Assembly: GCF_937128415.1 (NCBI RefSeq)
Contig: NZ_CAKZMJ010000027.1
Coordinates: forward strand, 89,501-153,500
Source: an uncultured Caldilinea sp.
Lineage (GTDB): Bacteria; Chloroflexota; Anaerolineae; Caldilineales; Caldilineaceae
Direction: 5' to 3'
Length of the DNA: 64,000 nucleotides
Both the position numbers and the translations under genes were made by a program. Every line of letters starts with the position of its first letter. Position 1 is the stretch's first letter. The notes below the pieces were generated by a model that was not told where the DNA came from, ran no database searches, and worked only from the letters and a program-made list of their open reading frames with translations. Positions 43,017 to 64,000 of the stretch are shown piece after piece.

Positions 43017-43439
43017 ATGCACGAACAGCTTACATTGTCGCATCAGGACGCGCTGCGCATCCTCGAGGCGATTCGCAGCGAGCTGGAGAAGCAGGGCAAA
43101 GGCGCGGCGGTTGCGGTCGCCGACGCGCATGGCGAGTTGATCGCCTTTCTGCGCACCGATGGCTGCAAGCTGCCGTCAATTCAGATCGCCATCAACAAAG
43201 CCTTCACCGCCGCACGCGAGCAGCAGCCGACCCGCGCCATCGGCGACTCCGCGCGCAGCCACGGCTGGCCGATGACCAACTTCGGCGACCTGCGCTATAC
43301 AGCATGGGGCGGCGGCGTCCCCCTCCGTTATCGGGGGCAAGTCGTCGGCGGCGTGGGGGTCAGCGGCCTGCCGGAAGAAGAAGACATGGCGCTGGCGGCG
43401 ATGGGCGCTCGACTCCTTGAAGCGCACCCAGACGATTGA
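43017..43439 (+). CDS. GlcG/HbpS-family protein
   Basis: A 140-residue alpha/beta protein of the GlcG/HbpS (DUF336) family, with VAVADAHGELIAFLRTDGC and the glycine-rich WGGGVPLRYRGQVVGGVGVSG. HbpS binds haem, and GlcG proteins accompany glycolate or diol oxidation genes; the molecular role is generally unclear. It lies in the catabolic island after the GMC oxidoreductase, so it may assist that enzyme or sense oxidised product. No export signal. Confidence 0.8.
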   Translation: MHEQLTLSHQDALRILEAIRSELEKQGKGAAVAVADAHGELIAFLRTDGCKLPSIQIAINKAFTAAREQQPTRAIGDSARSHGWPMTNFGDLRYTAWGGGVPLRYRGQVVGGVGVSGLPEEEDMALAAMGARLLEAHPDD

Positions 43440-43495
43440 AGCAAACGGTGTTACAATCCATCGGCAACCCAAAAACAACGAATCAGGATGCAGAA

Positions 43496-44440
43496 ATGTT
43501 CGTAGCAGGCGTCGATTTGGGCGGCACCAAGACGGAAATTGGACTGGTGACGCCGGATCATCGAATTATTGCGCGAAGACGCTTCCCAACCGAAGACCGT
43601 CTAGGGCCACATTCCGTGGTGGAACGGATTGCGGCGAGCATCGAGGAGATGCAACAGCAGCTTCCCAGGGGAGAGCGTGTGGCTGCAGTGGGCGTCTGTA
43701 CGCCGGGGCCGGTCGATCATGCCGCCGGCGTCTTGCTCGATCCCCCGAACATTCCCGGCCTGCACCAAGCGCCGCTGGCCGCGCTGCTGAGCGAACGCTT
43801 GAATGCGCCCGTGCGCCTCGACCATGACGCCAAGGCGGCCGGCCTGGGCGAGTTTCACTACGGCGCCGGGCGCGGCGAGCGCAGCATGGTGTACATTATC
43901 GTCGGCACGGGCGTCGGCGCAGCCATCATCGCCGATGGGCAGGTCTATCGCGGGCTGCACAACTCCGCAGGCGAGTTCGGCCACACGACGCTGGATCGCG
44001 CCGGCGCCCTCTGTTCCTGTGGCTCGCGCGGCTGCGTTGAAACCTTCATGAGTGGCCCCTGGCTGGCGCGTCGCTATGCAGCCGCGCAACGGGGAGAAAC
44101 GCCCACATTGGAGACCTCGACTGCGCTGGACGGCCAGCAGGTGGCGGCGCTGGCGCAGCAGGGCGACGCGCTGGCGTTGCGCGTTCTCACCGAGGCGGGC
44201 GAGGCGCTTGGCGTCGCCATCGCCACCCTGGCCATGATCCTGGACATCGAATGTTATGTGATCGGCGGCTCGGTGGCGCACTGCGGCGACCTGCTGCTGG
44301 AGCCGGCGCGACGCGCGGTCCCGCGCTATAGCTTCCGCTCGGTGGGTGAACGCGTGCGCATCGTGCAAAATCAACTGGACACGGACGCCGCCCTCCTGGG
44401 GTGCGCCTGGCTGGCGCGCGAAGCCTTGCAAGCGACGTAG
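43496..44440 (+). CDS. ROK-family sugar kinase
   Basis: A 314-residue kinase of the ROK family (glucokinase, fructokinase, N-acetylsugar kinases). The phosphate-binding loop VDLGGTKTEIGL is at the N-terminus, and the catalytic Asp is in RLDHDAKAA. The ExGH-type motif is GEFGHTTLD. The zinc motif is CSCGSRGCVE. The start is the ATG of MFVAGVDLGG with AGGA upstream. It probably phosphorylates the sugar handled by this island; it lacks a DNA-binding domain, so it is an enzyme and not a ROK repressor. Confidence 0.92.
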   Translation: MFVAGVDLGGTKTEIGLVTPDHRIIARRRFPTEDRLGPHSVVERIAASIEEMQQQLPRGERVAAVGVCTPGPVDHAAGVLLDPPNIPGLHQAPLAALLSERLNAPVRLDHDAKAAGLGEFHYGAGRGERSMVYIIVGTGVGAAIIADGQVYRGLHNSAGEFGHTTLDRAGALCSCGSRGCVETFMSGPWLARRYAAAQRGETPTLETSTALDGQQVAALAQQGDALALRVLTEAGEALGVAIATLAMILDIECYVIGGSVAHCGDLLLEPARRAVPRYSFRSVGERVRIVQNQLDTDAALLGCAWLAREALQAT

Positions 44441-44451
44441 GAGGAAAATCG

Positions 44452-44835
44452 ATGAGCCCTGTACGCATGTCGAAGGTGGAAGAGGCGGTGCGGGCCGTGC
44501 TGGCGTTCAACGAGGCCTTCAATCGCCATGACGTGGGCGGCATGATGGAGCTAATGAGCGAGGATTGCGTCTTCGAAAACACCTCCCCGCCTCCCGATGG
44601 CGCCGTCTATGCAGGCAAAGCAGCGGTGACGCACTTCTGGCAAACGTTCTTCCAACAGTCGCCGCATGCCCATATCGAGATCGAAGAAATCTTCGGGGCC
44701 GGCACGCGTTGCGTCATGCGCTGGCGTTACGACTGGGTGGACGATGCAGGACAGGCGGGGCATGTGCGCGGGGTCGATCTCTATCAAGTGAGAGGAGGCC
44801 TGATCTGCGAAAAACTCTCTTATGTCAAAGGATGA
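44452..44835 (+). CDS. SnoaL-like / nuclear transport factor 2-fold protein
   Basis: A 127-residue protein with the NTF2-like cone fold, recognised by FNEAFNRHDVGGMMELMSEDCVFEN and RWRYDWVDDAGQ near the C-terminal strands. GGAGG precedes the ATG by seven bases. It follows the ROK kinase by 11 bases, as the last gene of the island. SnoaL-like proteins range from isomerases to non-catalytic binders, so no function is assigned. Confidence 0.75.
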   Translation: MSPVRMSKVEEAVRAVLAFNEAFNRHDVGGMMELMSEDCVFENTSPPPDGAVYAGKAAVTHFWQTFFQQSPHAHIEIEEIFGAGTRCVMRWRYDWVDDAGQAGHVRGVDLYQVRGGLICEKLSYVKG

Positions 44836-45084
44836 AGGAGGATCGTCCAGGATGAAGGACGATGCACCGGGAACTTGAAACGAACCTCCGCAAAGGCGAG
44901 AGCGGCTCTGGAATCGCGTTCTTGGAAACCTGAAAAATAATTAACACAAAGGCACAAAGACACGAAGAAGCGAAGACAGAAAGGCGCAGAGAACAGCAAA
45001 AAATGAATCGTCGGTCTGGCGGGATTCTCATCGGTTAGGTGCTGAGTTAGCTAAGCCTGACGTCTCCGGCCATCACCAAACAAA

Positions 45085-45113
45085 AAACCCTTGCGGGTTG
45101 AACGCAAGGGTTT
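45085..45113 (-). terminator. Terminator of tRNA-Asn
   Basis: An 11-bp stem AAACCCTTGCG/CGCAAGGGTTT with a 7-base loop lies eight bases past the tRNA 3' end on the minus strand. A six-base T-run follows on that strand. The plus side also has T's. Confidence 0.85.
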
Positions 45114-45121
45114 CTTTCTTC

Positions 45122-45198
<77 letters not shown>

Positions 45199-45214
45199 CG
45201 CTGCCAACACTTAA

Positions 45215-45243
45215 AGTATAGGAAAGAAGGGGTGGCGTGTCAA
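45215..45243 (-). promoter_or_regulatory. Promoter of tRNA-Asn
   Basis: On the minus strand, TTGACA (complement of 45238-45243), 17 bases, TATACT (complement of 45215-45220), 17 bases before the tRNA 5' end. Confidence 0.8.
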
Positions 45244-45279
45244 ATTGTAGGGGGCAAAAAATGAAAACAAACCCTCCTC

Positions 45280-46999
<1,720 letters not shown>

Positions 47000-47019
47000 C
47001 GGTCAGGAAGGCGGAACGT

Positions 47020-49011
47020 TTACACCGCCTGAGAAGTCCGTACAAACAGAGGCGGCCTCCCCAGGTGCTCCAACAGAAAGGCCAGGAAGATCGCCAGCAT
47101 GAAGCCGACCACGGCGGCCAGGGCGATGCTGATCGGAGCGCTGGCGATTTGAACCGGCTCATCCGGCGCAATCGCCGGCGTGCCCATGCGCACCTCGGTG
47201 TTGGCGGCGGCGCGCTCCAGGCGTAGCTCCGCCTGTTTGGTGCTCAAGGCTTTCAACGCGTCCCAGGCCAGATCGCGCTGCTGCGTAAACCGGCGATAGG
47301 CCGCCTGCTCCGCCTCCACCTGCGCCTGCAGCTTCTGGAGCCGACTCTCCAGCAGCGCAATGCTTTCCTGCATGGGTGCGTCGGCCTGAACGGTGAGCGC
47401 CGCCGTCTCTGCGCCGGCGAGCTTCAGCAGCTCCTCCGCCTGGGCGCGCCCCTCGCTCGCCAGCCTGGCGTCGCGGCTCGCCGTTTCGCCGAGCTCTGAA
47501 AACGGCCCGCGCTCGAACAAGGTCGGATAGCGGGCGCGAATGGCGTTCACCAGCTCGCTCTCCTCAGGCATCTGCACTTCCAGTCCGTTGAAACGTTCGC
47601 CGCTTGCCAGCGCCTGGGTGAGCGCGTCGATGTCCGCCTCCAGTTGCGCAAGCTGTTGCTCCAGCGCTGCAATCGTCCCGTTCAAATCGGCGGTGAGGGC
47701 AGCCAACGTGATTTCAGAGGGCGACGTCAACGCAAACTGCAGGGTCGGTTGCCGCGAGGTCGTCTCCGGCGCTGCGCCAGGTTGGAGCGTCTGGACGCCT
47801 TGCACGACCAGGGCGCCGACGGAGGTAGTCAACGGGACGCGCTCAACGAACGGCGTCGTCGATTTCACGGCCAGATCGGGGTTGTTCAGTTGCAGGGACG
47901 GGATGTCGCTGATTGTGGAAGAGGCGAGCTGCGTCTTGAGCAACTGCAGCGCAGCCGCCGTGCTGGTCACAGCCCCTTCTCCACCTGCCTGCAATCCTGC
48001 CTGCAACAGCCGCGCCGTCGAGAGCGCAGCCGTCATTTGCAGCCACTGATCATGGTAAAGCCGCAGCAACCGAGCGTCCCGTTGGCGCTGCGTGTCGAAC
48101 GCATCGACCAGGGCGCTGTTATAGGCGAGCATGTAGGCGTCCAGGAGCTGACGTCTCCCCTCCTGTTCGCGCTGAAAGCCCAAAAGCTGGGCTTCCGTCT
48201 GCGCGTCCAGATAAGCGGTGATAATGCGGCGATAGGAGCTGAGAATTTCATCGGCGTAGCTGGAAAGGGCGGTGGCGTTGACGTTTTGCAAGGTTGCGAT
48301 CGCCTGCTGCGTCTCCTCCATTTCGCGACGCAACGCATTGAGCGGAGACTCGGCTAGGAATTGCTCTAAAGCGCGCTGCGCCTGCGCATAGTTCTCCTGG
48401 GCCTGGTTTAGCTCCTTCTGCACAGAGGCGATGATCTCATCCGGCACCTGTCCATAGATGCGATTGACCTCCTGCACGTAATGCTGCGCCCAGGCGTTGG
48501 CGATCGCTGCGGCCACAAGCGGGGACTCGGCGCGGGCGGAGATCAGAATCAGATCGCTTTGGCCGGTCCGGTTATTGGGCGTGGAGAGTTCGGCGTTGAT
48601 CTGGCGCAGCAGATAGGCCGGATCACGCTGGCGCTCGTTCAATTGGTCGCGCAGATCGGCGACCACGCGCTCGGCGATCGAGCCGCTGTAGACCAGCCCC
48701 AGCAACGCGCTGCGGCGAGAGTTGACGTCGCCGGCGCCCGGCGCCCCAGACGAAGTGGTGAAACGCTCGTCGAAATTGACCTCCGTCTGGGTGCGCACAA
48801 TCGCGACGCTGGCGCGCGCCTCATACACGGGAGCCTGCAACAGGCGGTAAGCAAGCACGCCTAACACGCTCGCCGCAATCACCAGAAGCGTGAAGAAAAC
48901 GATCTCGCGCCAGCGCTTGATCAGAACATCGATGTATTTGCGCAGGTCGATCTCATCATTGGCTTCCCATGCGTCGATCGGTTTCGCGCCCTGAACCGGA
49001 TTTGCAGACAT
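47020..49011 (-). CDS. Chain-length-determinant / GNVR-family polysaccharide co-polymerase (Wzz type)
   Basis: A 663-residue inner-membrane protein. The N-terminal region EIDLRKYIDVLIKRWREIV is the standard Wzz start, followed by the first helix (VFFTLLVIAASVLGVLAY). A long periplasmic domain with extended coiled coils covers about residues 170-600 and includes AELRLERAAANTEV. The second helix (SIALAAVVGFMLAIFLAFLL) is near the C-terminus. No fused tyrosine kinase is present. The preferred start is ATG (MSANPVQGA). It controls chain length or export of an exopolysaccharide. The polymerase and flippase genes are not in the window. Confidence 0.87.
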   Translation of the reverse strand: MSANPVQGAKPIDAWEANDEIDLRKYIDVLIKRWREIVFFTLLVIAASVLGVLAYRLLQAPVYEARASVAIVRTQTEVNFDERFTTSSGAPGAGDVNSRRSALLGLVYSGSIAERVVADLRDQLNERQRDPAYLLRQINAELSTPNNRTGQSDLILISARAESPLVAAAIANAWAQHYVQEVNRIYGQVPDEIIASVQKELNQAQENYAQAQRALEQFLAESPLNALRREMEETQQAIATLQNVNATALSSYADEILSSYRRIITAYLDAQTEAQLLGFQREQEGRRQLLDAYMLAYNSALVDAFDTQRQRDARLLRLYHDQWLQMTAALSTARLLQAGLQAGGEGAVTSTAAALQLLKTQLASSTISDIPSLQLNNPDLAVKSTTPFVERVPLTTSVGALVVQGVQTLQPGAAPETTSRQPTLQFALTSPSEITLAALTADLNGTIAALEQQLAQLEADIDALTQALASGERFNGLEVQMPEESELVNAIRARYPTLFERGPFSELGETASRDARLASEGRAQAEELLKLAGAETAALTVQADAPMQESIALLESRLQKLQAQVEAEQAAYRRFTQQRDLAWDALKALSTKQAELRLERAAANTEVRMGTPAIAPDEPVQIASAPISIALAAVVGFMLAIFLAFLLEHLGRPPLFVRTSQAV

Positions 49012-49388
49012 AAAACGCTTGATCCCTTTCACAAACGGTTTTCACTGTCAGCGCAGATAGGGTCGCATCCATGGTTGCATGCTGACGTCGGCAACGGTCG
49101 CTCCGCAATCGTGCTAACTTATACAGTATACAATTTCTGTCGAGATTCAGAAAATCGTCAGGCCGATTTCGTGGAAGCGGTCTTTATCGAAAGTCGGTCA
49201 GGAAGAAACCCGATTCCATCGCCAAGGCGGACGGGTTCTATGGAAGAAGACGACATGATTGTACAATAACTGCCGTTGAGATACGACTTGCGCATTGTAA
49301 AACAAAGACGGCTTTAGCTCGCCAAGAAGGACGTCCATTCAAAGACCATTCACAGAAAAGACCATTCACAAGAAAGGAAGCGACCTGT
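49012..49388. other. Divergent intergenic region with a short direct repeat
   Basis: No gene is visible. An AT-rich palindromic patch centred on GTATAC at about 49118-49133 may hold the Wzz promoter, but no good -35 is found. A 14-base direct repeat AAAGACCATTCACA occurs at 49341-49354 and 49357-49370, with a partial third copy before it, just ahead of the ribosome-binding site of the next dehydrogenase. Confidence 0.5.
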
Positions 49389-50435
<1,047 letters not shown>

Positions 50436-50480
50436 CGATGCGTCGAGGAGGCGCCTCCACCCATTCGCCCTGGAATCGAC

Positions 50481-52277
<1,797 letters not shown>

Positions 52278-52441
52278 AGAGGTTTCCAAATTCTTGTCGA
52301 AGCGCTGCGCCCGGTGTATACTGGGCTGTTGCTCACTGAAAGCAGCGGAGTGTGCAATGAACAATGAATCGACGTCAAAATATCTGTTTGCATGATCGTT
52401 CAATATCTGGGTGACAAGGAACCGAAGGGAAGAGGATTACG

Positions 52442-53146
<705 letters not shown>

Positions 53147-53173
53147 TCTGAGATCAAAGAGGCGACAATCTTG

Positions 53174-54082
<909 letters not shown>

Positions 54083-54104
54083 ACCATTCAACGACGGATG
54101 TAGG

Positions 54105-54926
<822 letters not shown>

Positions 54927-54935
54927 TCTTGACAG

Positions 54936-55517
<582 letters not shown>

Positions 55518-55525
55518 CGACTTCC

Positions 55526-59344
<3,819 letters not shown>

Positions 59345-59352
59345 AGGGAATT

Positions 59353-59410
<58 letters not shown>

Positions 59411-59440
59411 GGTGGTTTGCGGGAGCAAGGCGATTGTGGC

Positions 59441-60397
59441 TCAACGAAGAATCGCTTCGCGCCCGGCCAACAGACTCTCGACTTCCTGCCGCGTCGTGAC
59501 GATCATGTCTCCCTGTTGGCTGAGCGCCAGCGCAGCCAATGCGACGCCGTAGCGCAAGCCCAGCCTCAGGTCTCCGGAGAGCCAACCGTAAAGCACGCCG
59601 GCGGCCAGGCCATCGCCTGCGCCGAGACGATCGACGATAGTGGTGGGCAGCGCAGGCTGATGATAGATCTGTGCGCCATCCCAGGCCACCGCTCCTTCGG
59701 CGCCCATCGCCATCACCGTGATGCGGGCGTGGGTGCGCGCGGCGAGACGCTGCACCGTCTCCTCGGCCGGGCCTTCGAGGCCAAAGAGACGCGCGGCGTC
59801 CGACCGGTTGCAAAAGAGCAGGTCGCAGCCTTCGATTAGAGGCGCAAGCGTCTGCACCGCTTCCTCTGCGCTCCAAAGGCGCGCCCGATAATTGACGTCG
59901 AAGCTGAGCGCCGCCCCTCTCTCGCGCGCTCGGCGCACCGTTTCCTTCATCACTTCGAGACACCCAGACGAAAGCGCCGGCGTAATGCCGGTCAAATGAA
60001 TCAGCCGCGTATTCAGGAGATGCTCCCAGTGCACCTGCGCCGGCGTCATGCGCGCGGCGCAAGAGTCGGCGCGGTCATAGATCACCTGCGTCGCACGCGG
60101 AGGGGAGGCGAACTCCACAAAATAGACCCCCATGCGCCCCTCGCCGCACCAATGCACGCCCTCAAGATTCACGCCCGCCATGCGCAGATGGTTTGCCGCC
60201 AGCCGCCCCAACGGCGAGTCCGGCAGCGCGCCGCACCAGGCCGTGCGCAGCCCCAGTCGCGCCAGCGCCGCCATCACATTCGCCTCTGCGCCGCCAGGCA
60301 GCACATCGAACTGCGCAGCTGTCTCGATGCGCGCGCCGATGGGGACGCTCAGGCGCAGCATGATCTCCCCGATCGTTGTTACGTCATACATGTTCAT
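59441..60397 (-). CDS. PfkB-family carbohydrate kinase, 2-keto-3-deoxygluconate kinase-like
   Basis: A 318-residue ribokinase-fold kinase. The N-terminal GEIMLRLSVP and PGGAEANVMAALARLG segments and the C-terminal PfkB signature DRLGAGDGLAAGVLYGW, with the catalytic Asp in GAGDG, are all present. Similarity is best with KDG kinases (GVYFVEFASPPRATQVIYDR), so KDG phosphorylation in a uronate or Entner-Doudoroff route is likely. No KDPG aldolase is adjacent. An alternative start two codons later is possible. Confidence 0.85.
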   Translation of the reverse strand: MNMYDVTTIGEIMLRLSVPIGARIETAAQFDVLPGGAEANVMAALARLGLRTAWCGALPDSPLGRLAANHLRMAGVNLEGVHWCGEGRMGVYFVEFASPPRATQVIYDRADSCAARMTPAQVHWEHLLNTRLIHLTGITPALSSGCLEVMKETVRRARERGAALSFDVNYRARLWSAEEAVQTLAPLIEGCDLLFCNRSDAARLFGLEGPAEETVQRLAARTHARITVMAMGAEGAVAWDGAQIYHQPALPTTIVDRLGAGDGLAAGVLYGWLSGDLRLGLRYGVALAALALSQQGDMIVTTRQEVESLLAGREAILR

Positions 60398-60536
60398 CGC
60401 TCACAGATTGAAGTTTTGTTTACTGGACAGTCTAACAGCTTTTTGACAGGAACAACCCAGAGAAGCCCTGGTAGAGTGTACCATGAAGCACTTGAGGGTG
60501 GGGTGATTTGTAGGCAACGTTTTCAACTTCTGAATG

Positions 60537-60575
60537 AAGCCGGTGAAGGGAAAGATGCCTTCACCGGCTTTATTC
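60537..60575 (+). terminator. Orphan plus-strand terminator upstream of the aromatic operon
   Basis: A 13-bp stem AAGCCGGTGAAGG/CCTTCACCGGCTT with an 8-base loop is followed by TATTCTT. The plus strand has no gene before it. An extended -10 TGGTAGAGT (60469-60477) could start a ~90-base small RNA ending here. The reverse-strand TGGTACACT at the same place could instead serve the kinase gene. Confidence 0.5.
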
Positions 60576-60627
60576 TTGCATCGCGCGAGTTTCGTCGGCG
60601 AAATGTAAATTTCTGCGAGTTCACCGA

Positions 60628-60656
60628 TTGACAACTTTCTCAAGGCGTGCTACGCT
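60628..60656 (+). promoter_or_regulatory. Promoter of the aromatic amino acid operon leader
   Basis: TTGACA (60628-60633), 17 bases and TACGCT (60651-60656). The predicted start is near 60663. The leader to the chorismate mutase ATG is about 430 bases. Confidence 0.65.
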
Positions 60657-60783
60657 TGCGTACACTTGATAGGAAAGCAACTTTGGCGTAGATCAACGAA
60701 GTTCAGACGTCATTTCAGATCGACGGAATGCGATGAACGCGCATAGCGCAGACAGAAATTCCTCTTTGCATAGGCAACCCACC

Positions 60784-60948
<165 letters not shown>

Positions 60949-60961
60949 TCGGGGTTGTGTG

Positions 60962-61015
<54 letters not shown>

Positions 61016-61091
61016 GCGGCGATTTATTCAAAAGTGATTTGTTCAAGTTCTTGAGGTTTTATCAGTCCAGGTGAAGGCGGAGAGTTCAACC

Positions 61092-62389
<1,298 letters not shown>

Positions 62390-62453
62390 CAGACACCGAG
62401 TGCAAACTTTGTACAATCGATAAAGGAATCAAGGAAATCATAGGAGGAGACCG

Positions 62454-63503
<1,050 letters not shown>

Positions 63504-63552
63504 GCAAAGAGACAATCATTCAAGCAGATTTCTCATAGAAAGGTGAACTTCT

Positions 63553-64000
63553 ATGATCATCGTCATGAAAGCGCATGCCGAGCCTCAACACATCGAAGCC
63601 GTGGTGCAGCGCGTAGAGGAGCTCGGCTATAAAGTGCATCTCAGCCGCGGAGAGGCGCGCACCATCATCGGTGTCATCGGCGCAGACGAGCACCTGATCC
63701 AGAACAGCACCTTCGAGGTGATGGAGGGCGTCGAGCGCACCATGCGCGTCATGCAGCCCTTCAAGCTCGCCAGCCGCGATTTTTGTGAGACGGACACCGT
63801 GATCGACGTCAACGGCGTGCAGATTGGCGGCAAGAAGATCGTCGTCATGGCGGGGCCGTGCAGCGTAGAGAGCCGGGAGATGATCCTGGAGACGGCGCAC
63901 GCCGTAAAGGAAGCCGGCGCCACCATCCTGCGCGGCGGCGCCTTCAAGCCGCGCTCCAGCCCCTATAGCTTCCAGGGGCTGGGCGAAGAAGGGCTGAAGT
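63553..64000 (+). CDS. DAHP synthase, type I-beta (copy 2, partial at window end)
   Basis: The first 149 residues of a second DAHP synthase, 49 bases after copy 1. The ferredoxin-like domain (MIIVMKAHAEPQHIEAV) and the barrel segments VVMAGPCSVESREM and LRGGAFKPRSSPYSFQG match copy 1 closely in the barrel and poorly in the regulatory domain (HLSRGEARTIIGVIG against HPIYGENRTVVALVG). The two may therefore answer to different amino acids. AAAGGTG precedes the ATG. The rest lies outside the window. Confidence 0.93.
   Translation, partial: MIIVMKAHAEPQHIEAVVQRVEELGYKVHLSRGEARTIIGVIGADEHLIQNSTFEVMEGVERTMRVMQPFKLASRDFCETDTVIDVNGVQIGGKKIVVMAGPCSVESREMILETAHAVKEAGATILRGGAFKPRSSPYSFQGLGEEGLK

Noticed and set aside
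44941..45000. ACAAAG/GACACGAAG-type short repeats after the sugar island
   Set aside because: Low-complexity similarity to common intergenic repeats, too short and irregular to define an element in this window alone.
60401..60643. An 80-codon minus-strand frame upstream of the sugar kinase
   Set aside because: It passes through the 13-bp terminator stem and has no family resemblance.

Overview
The window looks like chromosome from a GC-rich, free-living bacterium, most likely a Chloroflexota (Caldilineales-like) member. That placement is inferred from gene content and style and was not tested by phylogeny. Pointers are a LexA with a Gram-positive-type operator, an EF-G2-type second EF-G, a dnaG-rpoD pair without rpsU, CUT1 sugar ABC genes without a local ATPase, and lipoproteins with SH3, LysM and Thr/Pro linkers. 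No transposase, integrase, phage gene or rRNA operon is visible.

Layout. 0-3 kb (minus): the start of an oligopeptide ABC permease, its binding lipoprotein and a phosphodiesterase-type enzyme. 3.3-8 kb: a promoter with a long structured leader before EF-G2, an orphan HPt protein and a family 2 glycosyltransferase. 8-15.5 kb: polA, argS, serA and an SH3-domain lipoprotein. 15.7-17.7 kb (minus): a secreted protein with two repeated modules and two LysM domains. 17.7-21.9 kb: a candidate antisense-strand small RNA, acpP, lexA with a clear promoter/operator, mazG-like, recO and a NUDIX hydrolase. 22-27.3 kb: hisD, hisC, hisB, murQ and a phasin-like gene. 27.6-32.9 kb: a GT4 glycosyltransferase, an SCP2-like protein, then dnaG-rpoD behind a perfect consensus promoter.

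33-44.8 kb is a sugar or polyol catabolic island. It has a SorC-type regulator with its own promoter and inverted repeat, a zinc dehydrogenase, an RPE-family epimerase with altered metal ligands, a Gfo/Idh/MocA dehydrogenase, a CUT1 ABC importer, a GMC oxidoreductase, a GlcG/HbpS protein, a ROK kinase and a SnoaL-like protein. A dispersed hairpin-repeat family lies on both sides of its core. 45-49 kb (minus) holds tRNA-Asn and a chain-length-determinant (Wzz) operon. 49.4-59.3 kb holds a second zinc dehydrogenase, a CapA-like protein, a DsbA-like oxidase, a DsbB-cytochrome c fusion, a mucin-like membrane protein, pth and mfd.

The last segment (59.4-64 kb) has a KDG-type sugar kinase on the minus strand, then an aromatic amino acid operon: aroH-type chorismate mutase, prephenate dehydratase and two tandem DAHP synthases. 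The ~430-nt leader of this operon has a strong promoter, a short ORF with 9 Phe/Tyr codons out of 14, and two intrinsic-terminator hairpins. This looks like an attenuation system. It and the DsbB-cytochrome c fusion are the most interesting observations in the window.
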